Source: Alphaproteobacteria bacterium UBA5343 (GTDB lineage Bacteria; Pseudomonadota; Alphaproteobacteria; RF32; UBA5343). From it: DNA of 8,182 nucleotides. Both the position numbers and the translations under genes were made by a program. The DNA lies in contig DHQH01000113.1 in the NCBI GenBank assembly GCA_002410125.1, positions 54,046 to 62,227 of the forward strand, given 5' to 3'. How positions within the stretch are numbered: position 1 is the stretch's first letter; the number at the start of each line of letters is the position of its first letter. Positions 1 through 5,819 of this stretch are shown here, one piece after another. Below the pieces are notes generated by a model. That model did no database searches. It was not told where the DNA came from and worked only from the letters and a program-made list of their open reading frames with translations.

Positions 1-559
1 CACCCAACCAATATGCAGCATTACCAGCTAATTTCTCCTTTGCAAAATCAGCTAATATTCTTTTAAATCCTTGCTCTGCTTCTTCATATTTTTCTGATTT
101 TAAAGATTTATATGCATTATCATAAATCTCTTTTACGGATTGAGTTTTTGATACTTCTTTTTTTGCTGGTTTTTCTGTTTTTTTATCTTTTGTTTCTTTC
201 TCATTTTTAGGAGCTACAGATTTGCCATTCTCAATTGATTCGATTCTAAAACTAATATCCTTATTAATTAAATCTAGTTTTTTATTAATGCTATTAAATT
301 TATGCTCTAACTCTTCCATTCTACCATTTACATTTCTAACCTGCTCTTCCAAATCCCCAATTCTAACTTGGGTATTTGAAGAAACTTGGCTAACTGCACC
401 ACTACCAGTAATTGCCTTACCTTCTAACTCGCCGCGATAAACTTTTCTTTGAATAATTCTAAGCTCATCTTCTAACTTAGAAACTTTATCTTCCAAATCT
501 CCAGCAAATACATTTGATGCACAGCAAACACAAATCATCAAAGCAATAAATTTTTTCAT
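1..559 (-). CDS. cpoB: CpoB/YbgF, Tol-Pal accessory coiled-coil/TPR protein (3' end outside window)
   Basis: This is a periplasmic protein that, in characterised systems, links the Tol-Pal machine to septal peptidoglycan synthesis during constriction. I read 186 codons from the ATG at 559-557; the gene runs off the low-coordinate edge with no stop. Residues 1-19 form a signal peptide (MKKFIALMIC... ending VFA, then GDLE). Residues about 20-112 are heptad-rich and coiled-coil-like, with the family-typical stretch DLEEQVRNVNGRMEEL (69-84), corresponding to the YbgF trimerisation region. A Lys/Glu-rich linker (about 113-140) leads into the first TPR, which includes AYKSLKSEKYEEAEQGF and ends LAGNAAYWLG, typical of CpoB. 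The ribosome site AAGAGGG at 571-577 lies 11 nt before the ATG. The gene follows pal in the usual order, but a terminator intervenes, so it probably has a separate or read-through transcript. Cys residues at 10, 12 and 13 lie in the signal peptide but do not form a good lipobox. Confidence 0.9.
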   Translation of the reverse strand, partial: MKKFIALMICVCCASNVFAGDLEDKVSKLEDELRIIQRKVYRGELEGKAITGSGAVSQVSSNTQVRIGDLEEQVRNVNGRMEELEHKFNSINKKLDLINKDISFRIESIENGKSVAPKNEKETKDKKTEKPAKKEVSKTQSVKEIYDNAYKSLKSEKYEEAEQGFKRILADFAKEKLAGNAAYWLG

Positions 560-613
560 AACCAAACCATCCCTCTTAAATCATCAATAAATATACTTCT
601 AAACTCTAGTAGA

Positions 614-651
614 AAAAATGCCTATCATCAAGAAAAATGATAGGCATTCTT
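614..651 (-). terminator. Rho-independent terminator after pal
   Basis: On the minus strand a 12-bp perfect stem (arms 637-648 and 617-628, AATGCCTATCAT / ATGATAGGCATT) closes an 8-nt loop. It extends by one G-U and two A-U pairs to 614/651 and runs into a T-rich tail immediately after the GGCA of the 3' arm. Read on the plus strand the same stem lacks a good T tract. It should end the tol-pal transcript about 35 nt beyond the pal stop and separate cpoB from pal. Confidence 0.8.
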
Positions 652-660
652 AAAATATTT

Positions 661-697
661 TCTGTTAGATAACAGAAGTTATCATTATTTGATAACT
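661..697 (-). other. Two small inverted repeats at the pal stop codon
   Basis: Perfect 8-bp arms AGTTATCA (677-684) and TGATAACT (690-697) flank a 5-nt loop and contain the pal TAA stop (685-687) between them. Immediately downstream on the pal transcript is a second inverted repeat, TCTGTT (661-666) / AACAGA (671-676), with a 4-nt loop. The terminator follows, so the pal 3' end has three hairpins in a row. Neither of these two has a T tail. mRNA 3' end protection is a guess. Confidence 0.5.
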
Positions 698-1140
698 GTA
701 ACAGCTCTTCTGTTTTGAGACCAAGCAGATTCGTTTGAACCCATAACAGCAGGTTTTTCTTTACCATAAGAAATAACTTTAATTCTACTAGATTCTACAC
801 CTTGAGAAACTAAGAATTGTTTAGCAGCATTAGCTCTTCTTTCACCTAATGCTAAGTTATATTCTCTTGTACCTCTTTCATCACAATGACCTTCTAATAC
901 AACATTTTTTGTGTCATACTTTTTAAGCCATTCGGCTTGTTCTTCTAAAGCATCAACTGCTTCGCTATCAAGTCTTGCTGAGTTAAAGCTAAAGAATACT
1001 CTATCTTGAGAATTTGCGATAAAGTCACTAGCTTCACCAGGAACGACACTACCACCGAAAAGTGATAAACCAGATCCATCAGATCCTGCACAACCAGAAA
1101 GAAGTGCTAAACAGAACACAACTGAAAGTAATTTTTTCAT
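685..1140 (-). CDS. pal: Pal, peptidoglycan-associated outer-membrane lipoprotein
   Basis: Pal is a 151-residue lipoprotein that anchors the outer membrane to peptidoglycan and is relocated to the division site by TolQRAB. The N-terminus MKKLLSVVFCLALLSGC is a lipoprotein signal peptide with lipobox LSGC, so Cys17 becomes the lipidated residue 1. A short Gly/Ser linker (18-35) leads to the OmpA-like domain (about 45-151). This holds the Pal signature EGHCDERGTREYNLALGERRA (83-103), whose Asp87 and Arg102 sit where OmpA-like proteins bind diaminopimelate. The start is fixed by AAGGAG at 1147-1152, 6 nt before the ATG. The frame stays open upstream for 36 codons, but that extension is Tyr/Ile-rich, would bury the signal peptide and has no ribosome site. 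The gene lies 332 bp after tolB with its own promoter-like sequence. Confidence 0.96.
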   Translation of the reverse strand: MKKLLSVVFCLALLSGCAGSDGSGLSLFGGSVVPGEASDFIANSQDRVFFSFNSARLDSEAVDALEEQAEWLKKYDTKNVVLEGHCDERGTREYNLALGERRANAAKQFLVSQGVESSRIKVISYGKEKPAVMGSNESAWSQNRRAVTVIK

Positions 1141-1146
1141 TTTAAT

Positions 1147-1152
1147 CTCCTT
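1147..1152 (-). promoter_or_regulatory. pal ribosome binding site (decides the start)
   Basis: AAGGAG on the minus strand ends 6 nt before the ATG at 1140. It is one of the strongest Shine-Dalgarno matches in the window and selects the lipoprotein start over the longer open frame. Confidence 0.85.
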
Positions 1153-1204
1153 AAGGATAATATTATTATTTTTTTTAAAGCCGTTTAATAATACAACTTT
1201 ATAA

Positions 1205-1248
1205 ATGTTCGAACATATAAAATATATATCATATATATAATATTTCAA
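1205..1248 (-). promoter_or_regulatory. Candidate pal promoter with palindrome at the start site
   Basis: Minus strand: -35 TTGAAA (1243-1248), 16-nt spacer, -10 TATATT (1221-1226), predicted start near 1214, about 75 nt before the pal ATG. A perfect 12-bp palindrome ATGTTCGAACAT (1205-1216) covers the predicted +1. The stretch is very AT-rich, so the -10 call is weak on its own. The palindrome with its central CG stands out from the background and could be an operator. Confidence 0.45.
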
Positions 1249-1472
1249 TATCTATTACATATATAATCACAATTACTAATTTTTTCTTTAAAGAGATAAA
1301 CTATTTATAGAAAATTAGTTTTAGGCATTTAACCACTCTATTCTATATAACTTCCACTAAAACTGTTATATACTATTCTTTGTATTATAGAGAGTAAGTT
1401 TTAGGAGATTATGGAGGACTTGTAGTAACTCCCACACGACGATATAATCGACAATAAAATTACCCCTAGAAT

Positions 1473-2786
1473 CTACAATAAAGGGCTCCAGGCTGGGTCT
1501 GAAGCCTCAACTGGTGTCACCACCTGTCTCTCATTGTAACCAGTTAAATCAATTGAGAATAATTTTGCATCTCCACCTTTGCCGTATTTATTTGGTTTAT
1601 TTTCTCTATAATACATTAGCACTCGACCATTTGGTGCCCAAGTTGGACCTTCTACTAGATAGCCTTCTGTTAGCAATCTTTCACCTGATCCATCTGGTTT
1701 TATTACTCCGATATAGAACTTACCTTTATATATTTTTGTAAATGCAATATAGTCTCCACGAGGTGACCAAACTGGTGTCATATAACGACCATATCCAAAT
1801 GAGATTCTCTCAACATTTTTACCATTACTTTTCATCACATAAATTTGTGGTTTTCCACCTCTATCTGAGTTAAAGGTAATTTTCTTTCCATCTGGAGAAT
1901 ATGATGGTGATGTATCAATTGCTGGATGAGATGTTAATCTTTTCGGCTTTTTAGTTGTTAAATCCATTTCATAGATTTCTGAATTACCTTTATTAGCCAT
2001 GGACATTATAACTTTTTTACCATCTGGTGAAAATCTTGGAGCAAATGTCATACCAGGGAAATCACCTAACACTTCTTGACGACCTGTTCCAATATCCAAC
2101 ACATAGACTCTTGGATTATCATTATAATATGAAAGATAGGTAATTTTTTGCATTGATGGAGAAAAACGAGGAGTTAACACTAGCGATTCTCCATTAGTTA
2201 AAAATTTATGGTTCTCACCATCTTGATCCATTATTGCTAGTCTTTTTTTCTTTTTTGTTTTTGGACCTGTTTCTGCGATATAAACCACTCTTGTATCAAA
2301 ATAACCTTTTTCCCCTGTTATTCTTTCATATATTGCATCAGAAATTATATGAGCAATTCTTCGCCAATTATCTTTTTCTGTAGTAAAAGCTTGTCCTGAA
2401 AGTTGTGATGAAGTGAACACATCCCAAAGTCTAAATTCCACTCTTACTTTATCATTTGCTGCATTTTTTACATATGCTTGGATTAAAGCTTGTGAATTAA
2501 TTGCCTGCCAATCTATAAAATTTGGCAACACTGTCATTGATGGTAATTCTTGAATATAAGCATTATCATTAATCACTGCGAAAAGCCCAGATCTCTCCAA
2601 ATCTGAAATGATAACATGTCTAATATCATCCCCCATTGAACGAGTTGAATAAGATTCGCCTCCAAAATCTGGAATAGCTAGTGGGATAGGGTCTTTTTGA
2701 GCTCCAACCACATCAATTTTAAGTTCTGCATTAGCACTAAAAACACTCGAAAACACAAAGATCAAAGCTAATATTATTTTTTTCAT
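1473..2786 (-). CDS. tolB: TolB, periplasmic beta-propeller protein of the Tol-Pal system
   Basis: TolB is a 437-residue periplasmic protein that binds Pal and TolA and controls whether Pal is free to hold peptidoglycan. Residues 1-20 form a Sec signal peptide (MKKIILALIFVFSSVFSANA, cleavage before Glu21). Residues about 21-165 are the N-terminal alpha/beta domain (VVGAQKDPIPLAIPDF near its start). From about 170 come the propeller blades, with repeated cores such as PRFSPSMQKI, PRFSPDGKKV, PSYSPDGKKI, PVWSPRGDYI, PTWAPNGRVL and a final PAWSPLL. Length and domain order are normal. The start lies 17 nt after the tolA stop. The Shine-Dalgarno is modest (AAGG, about 10 nt before the ATG), so coupling to tolA translation is plausible. 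Confidence 0.97.
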   Translation of the reverse strand: MKKIILALIFVFSSVFSANAELKIDVVGAQKDPIPLAIPDFGGESYSTRSMGDDIRHVIISDLERSGLFAVINDNAYIQELPSMTVLPNFIDWQAINSQALIQAYVKNAANDKVRVEFRLWDVFTSSQLSGQAFTTEKDNWRRIAHIISDAIYERITGEKGYFDTRVVYIAETGPKTKKKKRLAIMDQDGENHKFLTNGESLVLTPRFSPSMQKITYLSYYNDNPRVYVLDIGTGRQEVLGDFPGMTFAPRFSPDGKKVIMSMANKGNSEIYEMDLTTKKPKRLTSHPAIDTSPSYSPDGKKITFNSDRGGKPQIYVMKSNGKNVERISFGYGRYMTPVWSPRGDYIAFTKIYKGKFYIGVIKPDGSGERLLTEGYLVEGPTWAPNGRVLMYYRENKPNKYGKGGDAKLFSIDLTGYNERQVVTPVEASDPAWSPLL

Positions 2787-2803
2787 ATTTCACAAACCTT
2801 AAA

Positions 2804-3772
2804 TTATTTAATACTTCCATCAACTGGATTAAAATTAAGCAATATTGTTTTCCATAAATTATATTTATCACTATATTGCTCAGCAAACAATGAATATGGA
2901 GCACATATAAACACCGCCCTTTTTGCACTCTCTGCAACAGATCTAAAGAATGGGTCATTTTTATATCTAGACTTATCTAAAATATCAACTTTCTTAACTG
3001 TCGCATCTTTATTTAAATAAGCTCTAACTTCAACCACCATATCTTCAATTCCGCGAGCTCCAGGATCCACATTCCAACACTCCCTAAGCCTACCTGCTAT
3101 TGCATCTCGCTCAGAAATTGTTAACTCTCTAAAATAACTACCACCTACACCACCTTCAACACCAAGATTTTGCATATCTTCAGCTTCTTCTTTTGTTACT
3201 TCATCGGTTGTTTCTTCTACTTCTTCCTCAACATCTTTTTCAGGTTCCAAATTCTTACTAATATCACCAACTGAAGCCAGTAAACTCTTCAGACCTTTCT
3301 TTAATTCAGGAGTTTTTTTGCTTTCTTTTTTCTCTTTTTTGGGCTCTTTCTTTTTCTTCTTTTTATCCGAATTAGTTTGCTTTTTCTTTTTTTCTTGAGC
3401 TAAAAAATCACCCTTAGGCTTTTCCTTAACTTTTTCTATTTTACTATCCTCAGCATCAGAAGATTTACCATCAGCTTGTTTTTTTGCCACTTCTTTATTT
3501 GCTTGCTTCACGGTTTTCTTTTTGTGCTTGGTAGCTAGCTTTTTATCCAAACTGGTTTGATCTTTTTCTTTGACCATTTTTAATTTCGATGGAAGATTAG
3601 TCGTAGCACTAATTTTTACATTTTTTAAATCTACAATAATTGGCACATCAACAATCTCTGGTTTGCTATGAAATAAATTTGGCAAATCAACCACACCCAA
3701 AAGAGTCACTATTAAATGTAGTAATAATGACTTCCTTATATGTAATGGAATTTTATACCAATATTTTTTCAT
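2804..3772 (-). CDS. tolA: TolA, inner-membrane-anchored periplasm-spanning Tol protein
   Basis: TolA carries force from TolQ-TolR to TolB-Pal. The 322 residues show the three TolA regions. An N-terminal membrane anchor (about 14-31, SLLLHLIVTLLGVVDL) has the conserved SLLLH that contacts TolQ/R. A long Lys-rich, low-complexity helical arm follows (about 60-160, with runs such as KKKKKKEPKKEKKESKK). The C-terminal domain (about 212-317) has ECWNVDPGAR, MVVEVRAYLN, FICAPYS and a closing NFNP. Cys232 and Cys290 match the conserved TolA domain III disulfide pair. Between arm and C-domain lies an acidic stretch (about 176-200, EPEKDVEEEVEETTDEVTKE). The start is 15 nt past tolR with a weak AAAGAG ribosome site. 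Identity rests on the C-domain and gene order; the arm is compositional only. Confidence 0.93.
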   Translation of the reverse strand: MKKYWYKIPLHIRKSLLLHLIVTLLGVVDLPNLFHSKPEIVDVPIIVDLKNVKISATTNLPSKLKMVKEKDQTSLDKKLATKHKKKTVKQANKEVAKKQADGKSSDAEDSKIEKVKEKPKGDFLAQEKKKKQTNSDKKKKKKEPKKEKKESKKTPELKKGLKSLLASVGDISKNLEPEKDVEEEVEETTDEVTKEEAEDMQNLGVEGGVGGSYFRELTISERDAIAGRLRECWNVDPGARGIEDMVVEVRAYLNKDATVKKVDILDKSRYKNDPFFRSVAESAKRAVFICAPYSLFAEQYSDKYNLWKTILLNFNPVDGSIK

Positions 3773-3787
3773 ACAACAACTCTTTTA

Positions 3788-4216
3788 TTATTGCTTAGGA
3801 GCTTCTGTTTTAAGACCAACTTTTGTAAAACCAGCAGATTTTAATTTCGCCATTAATACAATCACACGACCATAACTAGCATCTTTATCACCTGATATAA
3901 CAACATCTAAATCCTGATTATTTTTAGTCATCGCCATTAATTTTGGAATAATTGCTGCTTCATCAACCTCTGATTCTCCAATATAATATTTACCATCTGC
4001 ATCAACTGATACATTTAATGTATGCTCATCAGAAGTAAAAGACTTACCACTAGCTTTTGGTAAATTAAGAGGAATACCAGATGTTAAAAGCGGAGCTGTA
4101 ACCATAAATATAACAAGCAAAACAAGCATAACATCAACCATCGGAGTGATGTTAATCTCACTCATAGCACGACGCCCTTTACCTCCAGAACTTGTTCTTT
4201 TAATACCTGCACCCAT
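3788..4216 (-). CDS. tolR: TolR, ExbD-family proton-motor subunit
   Basis: TolR is a 142-residue inner-membrane protein that pairs with TolQ to turn proton flow into movement of TolA. A short cytoplasmic leader (MGAGIKRTSSGGKGRRAM) is followed by the family motif SEINITPMVDVMLVLLVIFMV (19-39), where Asp28 in the transmembrane helix is the proton-carrying residue of ExbD/TolR proteins. The periplasmic domain runs from about 50 to 138 (LNLPKASG, then VVISGDKDASYGRVIVLMAKLKSAG). The ATG is 2 nt after the tolQ stop, with AGGTGA inside the tolQ end as ribosome site, so the two are probably translationally coupled. Confidence 0.97.
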   Translation of the reverse strand: MGAGIKRTSSGGKGRRAMSEINITPMVDVMLVLLVIFMVTAPLLTSGIPLNLPKASGKSFTSDEHTLNVSVDADGKYYIGESEVDEAAIIPKLMAMTKNNQDLDVVISGDKDASYGRVIVLMAKLKSAGFTKVGLKTEAPKQ

Positions 4217-4218
4217 AT

Positions 4219-4968
4219 TTATTCACCTGCATATTCAGAAGTTGTTGCATCAATTTGACGAGACATAATTGTTGCAAATTCACCAGAGAAATTCTCTAAC
4301 TGTTTCGCATATCTATCAATATCGCTTGAAAATTTATTATAAGCCACAACCGCAGGAATAGCAGCTACCAAACCAAGAGCCGTCGCAAATAGAGCTTCCG
4401 CAATACCAGGAGCTACAATTGCAAGTGATGTATTTTGCATTGCACCAATAGAGTGGAAACTATTCATAATCCCCCAAACAGTTCCAAATAATCCCACAAA
4501 TGGAGAAACTGAACCAGTTGAAGCTAAAAAACCTAATTTATTTTCTAAGCTATCAATCTCTCTATCAAGAGTAATCTGCATAGCTTTTTCAATTCTTTGT
4601 TGCAAAGAAACACCTCTAATTCTAGCCCCTTTTGCACTCTTACTATTTTTTGTAATATTCGCTTTTTTCCACTCTTTCATAGCTGAAGTAAAAATAGCCG
4701 CCATCGGATTTGTAGGTTTTGACCCGATAAATTCAAAAAGCTCATCCAAAGAACCACCTGACCAAAATCTTTCTTCAAATTTCTTAGTTTTTAACTTAAC
4801 AATTTTTAATACTGAAATTTTATCAAATATAATTGCCCAAGAACAAATTGATGCTACCACTAATGCAATCATCACAAATTTAACAATGATATCTGCTTGT
4901 AAAAACAAACCCCAAGCTGACAAACTAGTTGCTACTTGACTTGTTAATTCTAAAGTTTCTGTTTCCAT
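4219..4968 (-). CDS. tolQ: TolQ, MotA/TolQ/ExbB proton-channel subunit
   Basis: TolQ is a 249-residue inner-membrane subunit that forms the proton channel with TolR. The N-terminus has the alphaproteobacteria-like SAWGLFLQADIIVKFVM leading into helix 1 (about 28-49, including ASICSWAIIFDK). A long cytoplasmic loop (about 50-143) follows. Helix 2 (about 145-168) carries the conserved SVSPFVGLFGTVWGIM, and helix 3 (about 185-210) carries APGIAEALFATALGLVAAIPAVV. These are the core signatures of the TolQ/ExbB family; neighbours tolR and tolA settle TolQ over ExbB. AGGTGA about 8 nt upstream supports the ATG. A 78-bp AT-rich gap separates it from ybgC with no evident terminator, so co-transcription is likely. 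Confidence 0.97.
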   Translation of the reverse strand: METETLELTSQVATSLSAWGLFLQADIIVKFVMIALVVASICSWAIIFDKISVLKIVKLKTKKFEERFWSGGSLDELFEFIGSKPTNPMAAIFTSAMKEWKKANITKNSKSAKGARIRGVSLQQRIEKAMQITLDREIDSLENKLGFLASTGSVSPFVGLFGTVWGIMNSFHSIGAMQNTSLAIVAPGIAEALFATALGLVAAIPAVVAYNKFSSDIDRYAKQLENFSGEFATIMSRQIDATTSEYAGE

Positions 4969-5046
4969 TTTTCTTCACCTATAATATTTTTCTATTAACT
5001 AATTGAATATAATATATAATCAAGAGTCATAAGATTAAGTTAAAAA

Positions 5047-5493
5047 TCACAAATATTGTTTTACTTTTTCATATAAATCTTTAGGCATTCTAGCAGGAAC
5101 ACCTTCATCTAAAACCAAACATGCAAGCTTCACATTAATATTTACAATTTCTTTTCCATCTCTAACAAAACTTTGATTCATAACCATTGAAGCACCACCT
5201 AATTTTGTAACCCTAGTATGAACCGAAATCACATCTTCTAACCTAGCAGATGCTTTATAATCAGCCTCACAATGTCTTACTGCAAAACCGATATTTTCTT
5301 CTGACTGTAATTTTTCTCTTTGATTCCAACCAATAGCTCTAATAAATTCCGATCTTGCACGCTCTGCAAATTTTAGATAATTCGCATAATAAACTATTCC
5401 ACCAGCATCTGTATCCTCAAAAAACACTCTTACAGGATATATATGTGTTTTACCTTTAATTTCACCACTTGCAGGCACTATTACTTCGCTCAT
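5047..5493 (-). CDS. ybgC: YbgC, Tol-Pal-associated hotdog-fold acyl-CoA thioesterase
   Basis: YbgC is a cytoplasmic thioesterase that hydrolyses acyl-CoA (short-chain or, in some species, longer substrates) and sits at the head of tol operons; its role there is unsettled. The 148-residue protein has the family motif VRVFFEDTDAGGIVYYANYLKFAERAR (21-47). Asp29 aligns with the catalytic Asp18 of Haemophilus YbgC. The His commonly found in VYH is Tyr36 here, a frequent family variant. The hotdog beta sheet follows (VRHCEADYKASARLEDVISV, then ASMVMNQSFV). The start is supported by AGGAG at 5500-5504, 6 nt upstream. It is the first gene of the tol transcript if the promoter candidate at 5531-5559 is real. 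Confidence 0.94.
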   Translation of the reverse strand: MSEVIVPASGEIKGKTHIYPVRVFFEDTDAGGIVYYANYLKFAERARSEFIRAIGWNQREKLQSEENIGFAVRHCEADYKASARLEDVISVHTRVTKLGGASMVMNQSFVRDGKEIVNINVKLACLVLDEGVPARMPKDLYEKVKQYL

Positions 5494-5530
5494 TAAATTC
5501 TCCTAATGACTTAAATTTTAAATTCAAGAC

Positions 5531-5559
5531 ATCATAAAGCAATACAAAAATTACTGCAA
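5531..5559 (-). promoter_or_regulatory. Candidate promoter for ybgC-tolQRAB
   Basis: Minus strand: -35 TTGCAG (5554-5559), 17-nt spacer, -10 TATGAT (5531-5536), predicted start near 5524, about 30 nt before the ATG. A 19-bp quasi-palindrome with one mismatch (5510-5528) covers the predicted start. The -10 is good and the -35 weak. The position, just downstream of the repeat that separates ybgC from ruvB, fits an independent tol promoter. Confidence 0.45.
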
Positions 5560-5587
5560 TTTAATAATGATTATTTATACATAAAAA

Positions 5588-5603
5588 ACAAAGATTACTC
5601 TAC
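5588..5603. repeat. Direct repeat flanking repeat copy A, ybgC side
   Basis: ACAAAGATTACTCTAC matches ACGAAGATTACTCTTC at 5804-5819 in 14 of 16 positions, with the 11-mer AAGATTACTCT exact. The two lie either side of the repeat copy 3' of ruvB, as a target-site duplication would. Confidence 0.6.
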
Positions 5604-5615
5604 CGACCAAAAAAG

Positions 5616-5812
5616 CTGAAGAATTTTTTCTTGAGGTGCATTAAATGCGATTTAAGGGAAAAGACGAAAGTTTAATTTACATCAAGTTGGATCTGATGGA
5701 TTTTGTGCCAATAGAAGCAAATTAAGAAAAGTAAAAACTTGAGCCTAGCAATTCTTAGGTGAGTTTTTACTTATTTGAAAATTTGCAATTAGTGGTGCAA
5801 AAGACGAAGATT
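5616..5812. repeat. Intergenic repeat, copy A (3' of ruvB)
   Basis: About 197 bp between ybgC and ruvB, similar in sequence and order to copy B at 7633-7755. Shared blocks on the plus strand are AGGTGCATTAAAT, AAATTAAGAAAAG, AAACTTGAGC(C/T)TAGC, GTGAGTTTT, AAATTTG and AAAAGACGAAGATT. Copy A holds 76 extra bases (5647-5722) bounded by AAAT. It has no open frame of note. It ends at the ruvB stop and has the same orientation as copy B. I do not recognise the family. It resembles small palindromic elements (REP/MITE-like) in size and placement. Confidence 0.7.
5717..5786 (+). other. Folded core of repeat copy A
   Basis: Read on the plus strand: basal stem GCAAATT (5717-5723) / AATTTGC (5780-5786), an internal loop, then main stem GTAAAAACT (5731-5739) / AGTTTTTAC (5762-5770). 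Two wobble pairs follow (T5740-G5761, G5741-T5760), an AG bulge, an inner stem CCTAG (5744-5748) / TTAGG (5755-5759), and a 6-nt loop. Copy B keeps the same architecture with paired substitutions. On the minus strand it is less stable because the wobbles become A-C, but it could still act as a weak terminator behind ruvB. Confidence 0.65.
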
Positions 5813-5819
5813 ACTCTTC
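5804..5819. repeat. Direct repeat flanking repeat copy A, ruvB side
   Basis: This is the partner of 5588-5603 and contains the ruvB TAA stop (5811-5813). If it is a target duplication, insertion occurred at the very end of ruvB without changing the protein. Confidence 0.6.

Larger units (their letters stand above)
1141..1472. other. tolB-pal intergenic region: pal leader plus regularly spaced short repeats
   Basis: This 332-bp stretch has no gene I can support; tolB and pal are normally close. From the tolB side: a GC-richer patch (about 1405-1470) with no clear terminator. Next come three 8-bp sites, AGTTTTAG at 1397-1404, its inverse CTAAAACT at 1357-1364, and AGTTTTAG at 1317-1324, whose centres are exactly 40 bp apart. 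An 8-bp hairpin TATATAAC (1344-1351) / GTTATATA (1365-1372) places the middle site in its 13-nt loop. A 9-bp inverted repeat ACTAATTTT (1275-1283) / AAAATTAGT (1311-1319) follows, then the pal promoter candidate and leader. Function is unknown. Confidence 0.5.

Noticed and set aside
222..440. Open frame on the plus strand
   Set aside because: Lies entirely inside cpoB on the opposite strand; Ser/Leu-rich shadow of the coiled-coil codons, with no ribosome site.
556..570. Four-codon frame ATG-GTT-TGG-TTA-TGA overlapping the cpoB start
   Set aside because: The only ribosome site directly abuts its ATG with no spacing and fits the cpoB ATG better; probably chance.
1141..1248. N-terminal extension of pal by 36 codons
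   Set aside because: It would put a Tyr/Ile-rich stretch ahead of a clear lipoprotein signal peptide; the strong AAGGAG site supports the inner start.
1405..1472. tRNA or known small RNA in the GC-richer patch after tolB
   Set aside because: No cloverleaf, T-loop consensus or recognisable RNA family signature could be built by eye; only 4-bp stems.
1514..1741. Open frame on the plus strand
   Set aside because: Shadow of the tolB propeller region, with no recognisable protein features.
2737..2958. Minus-strand open frame spanning the tolA-tolB junction
   Set aside because: Overlaps two well-supported genes out of frame and resembles no family.
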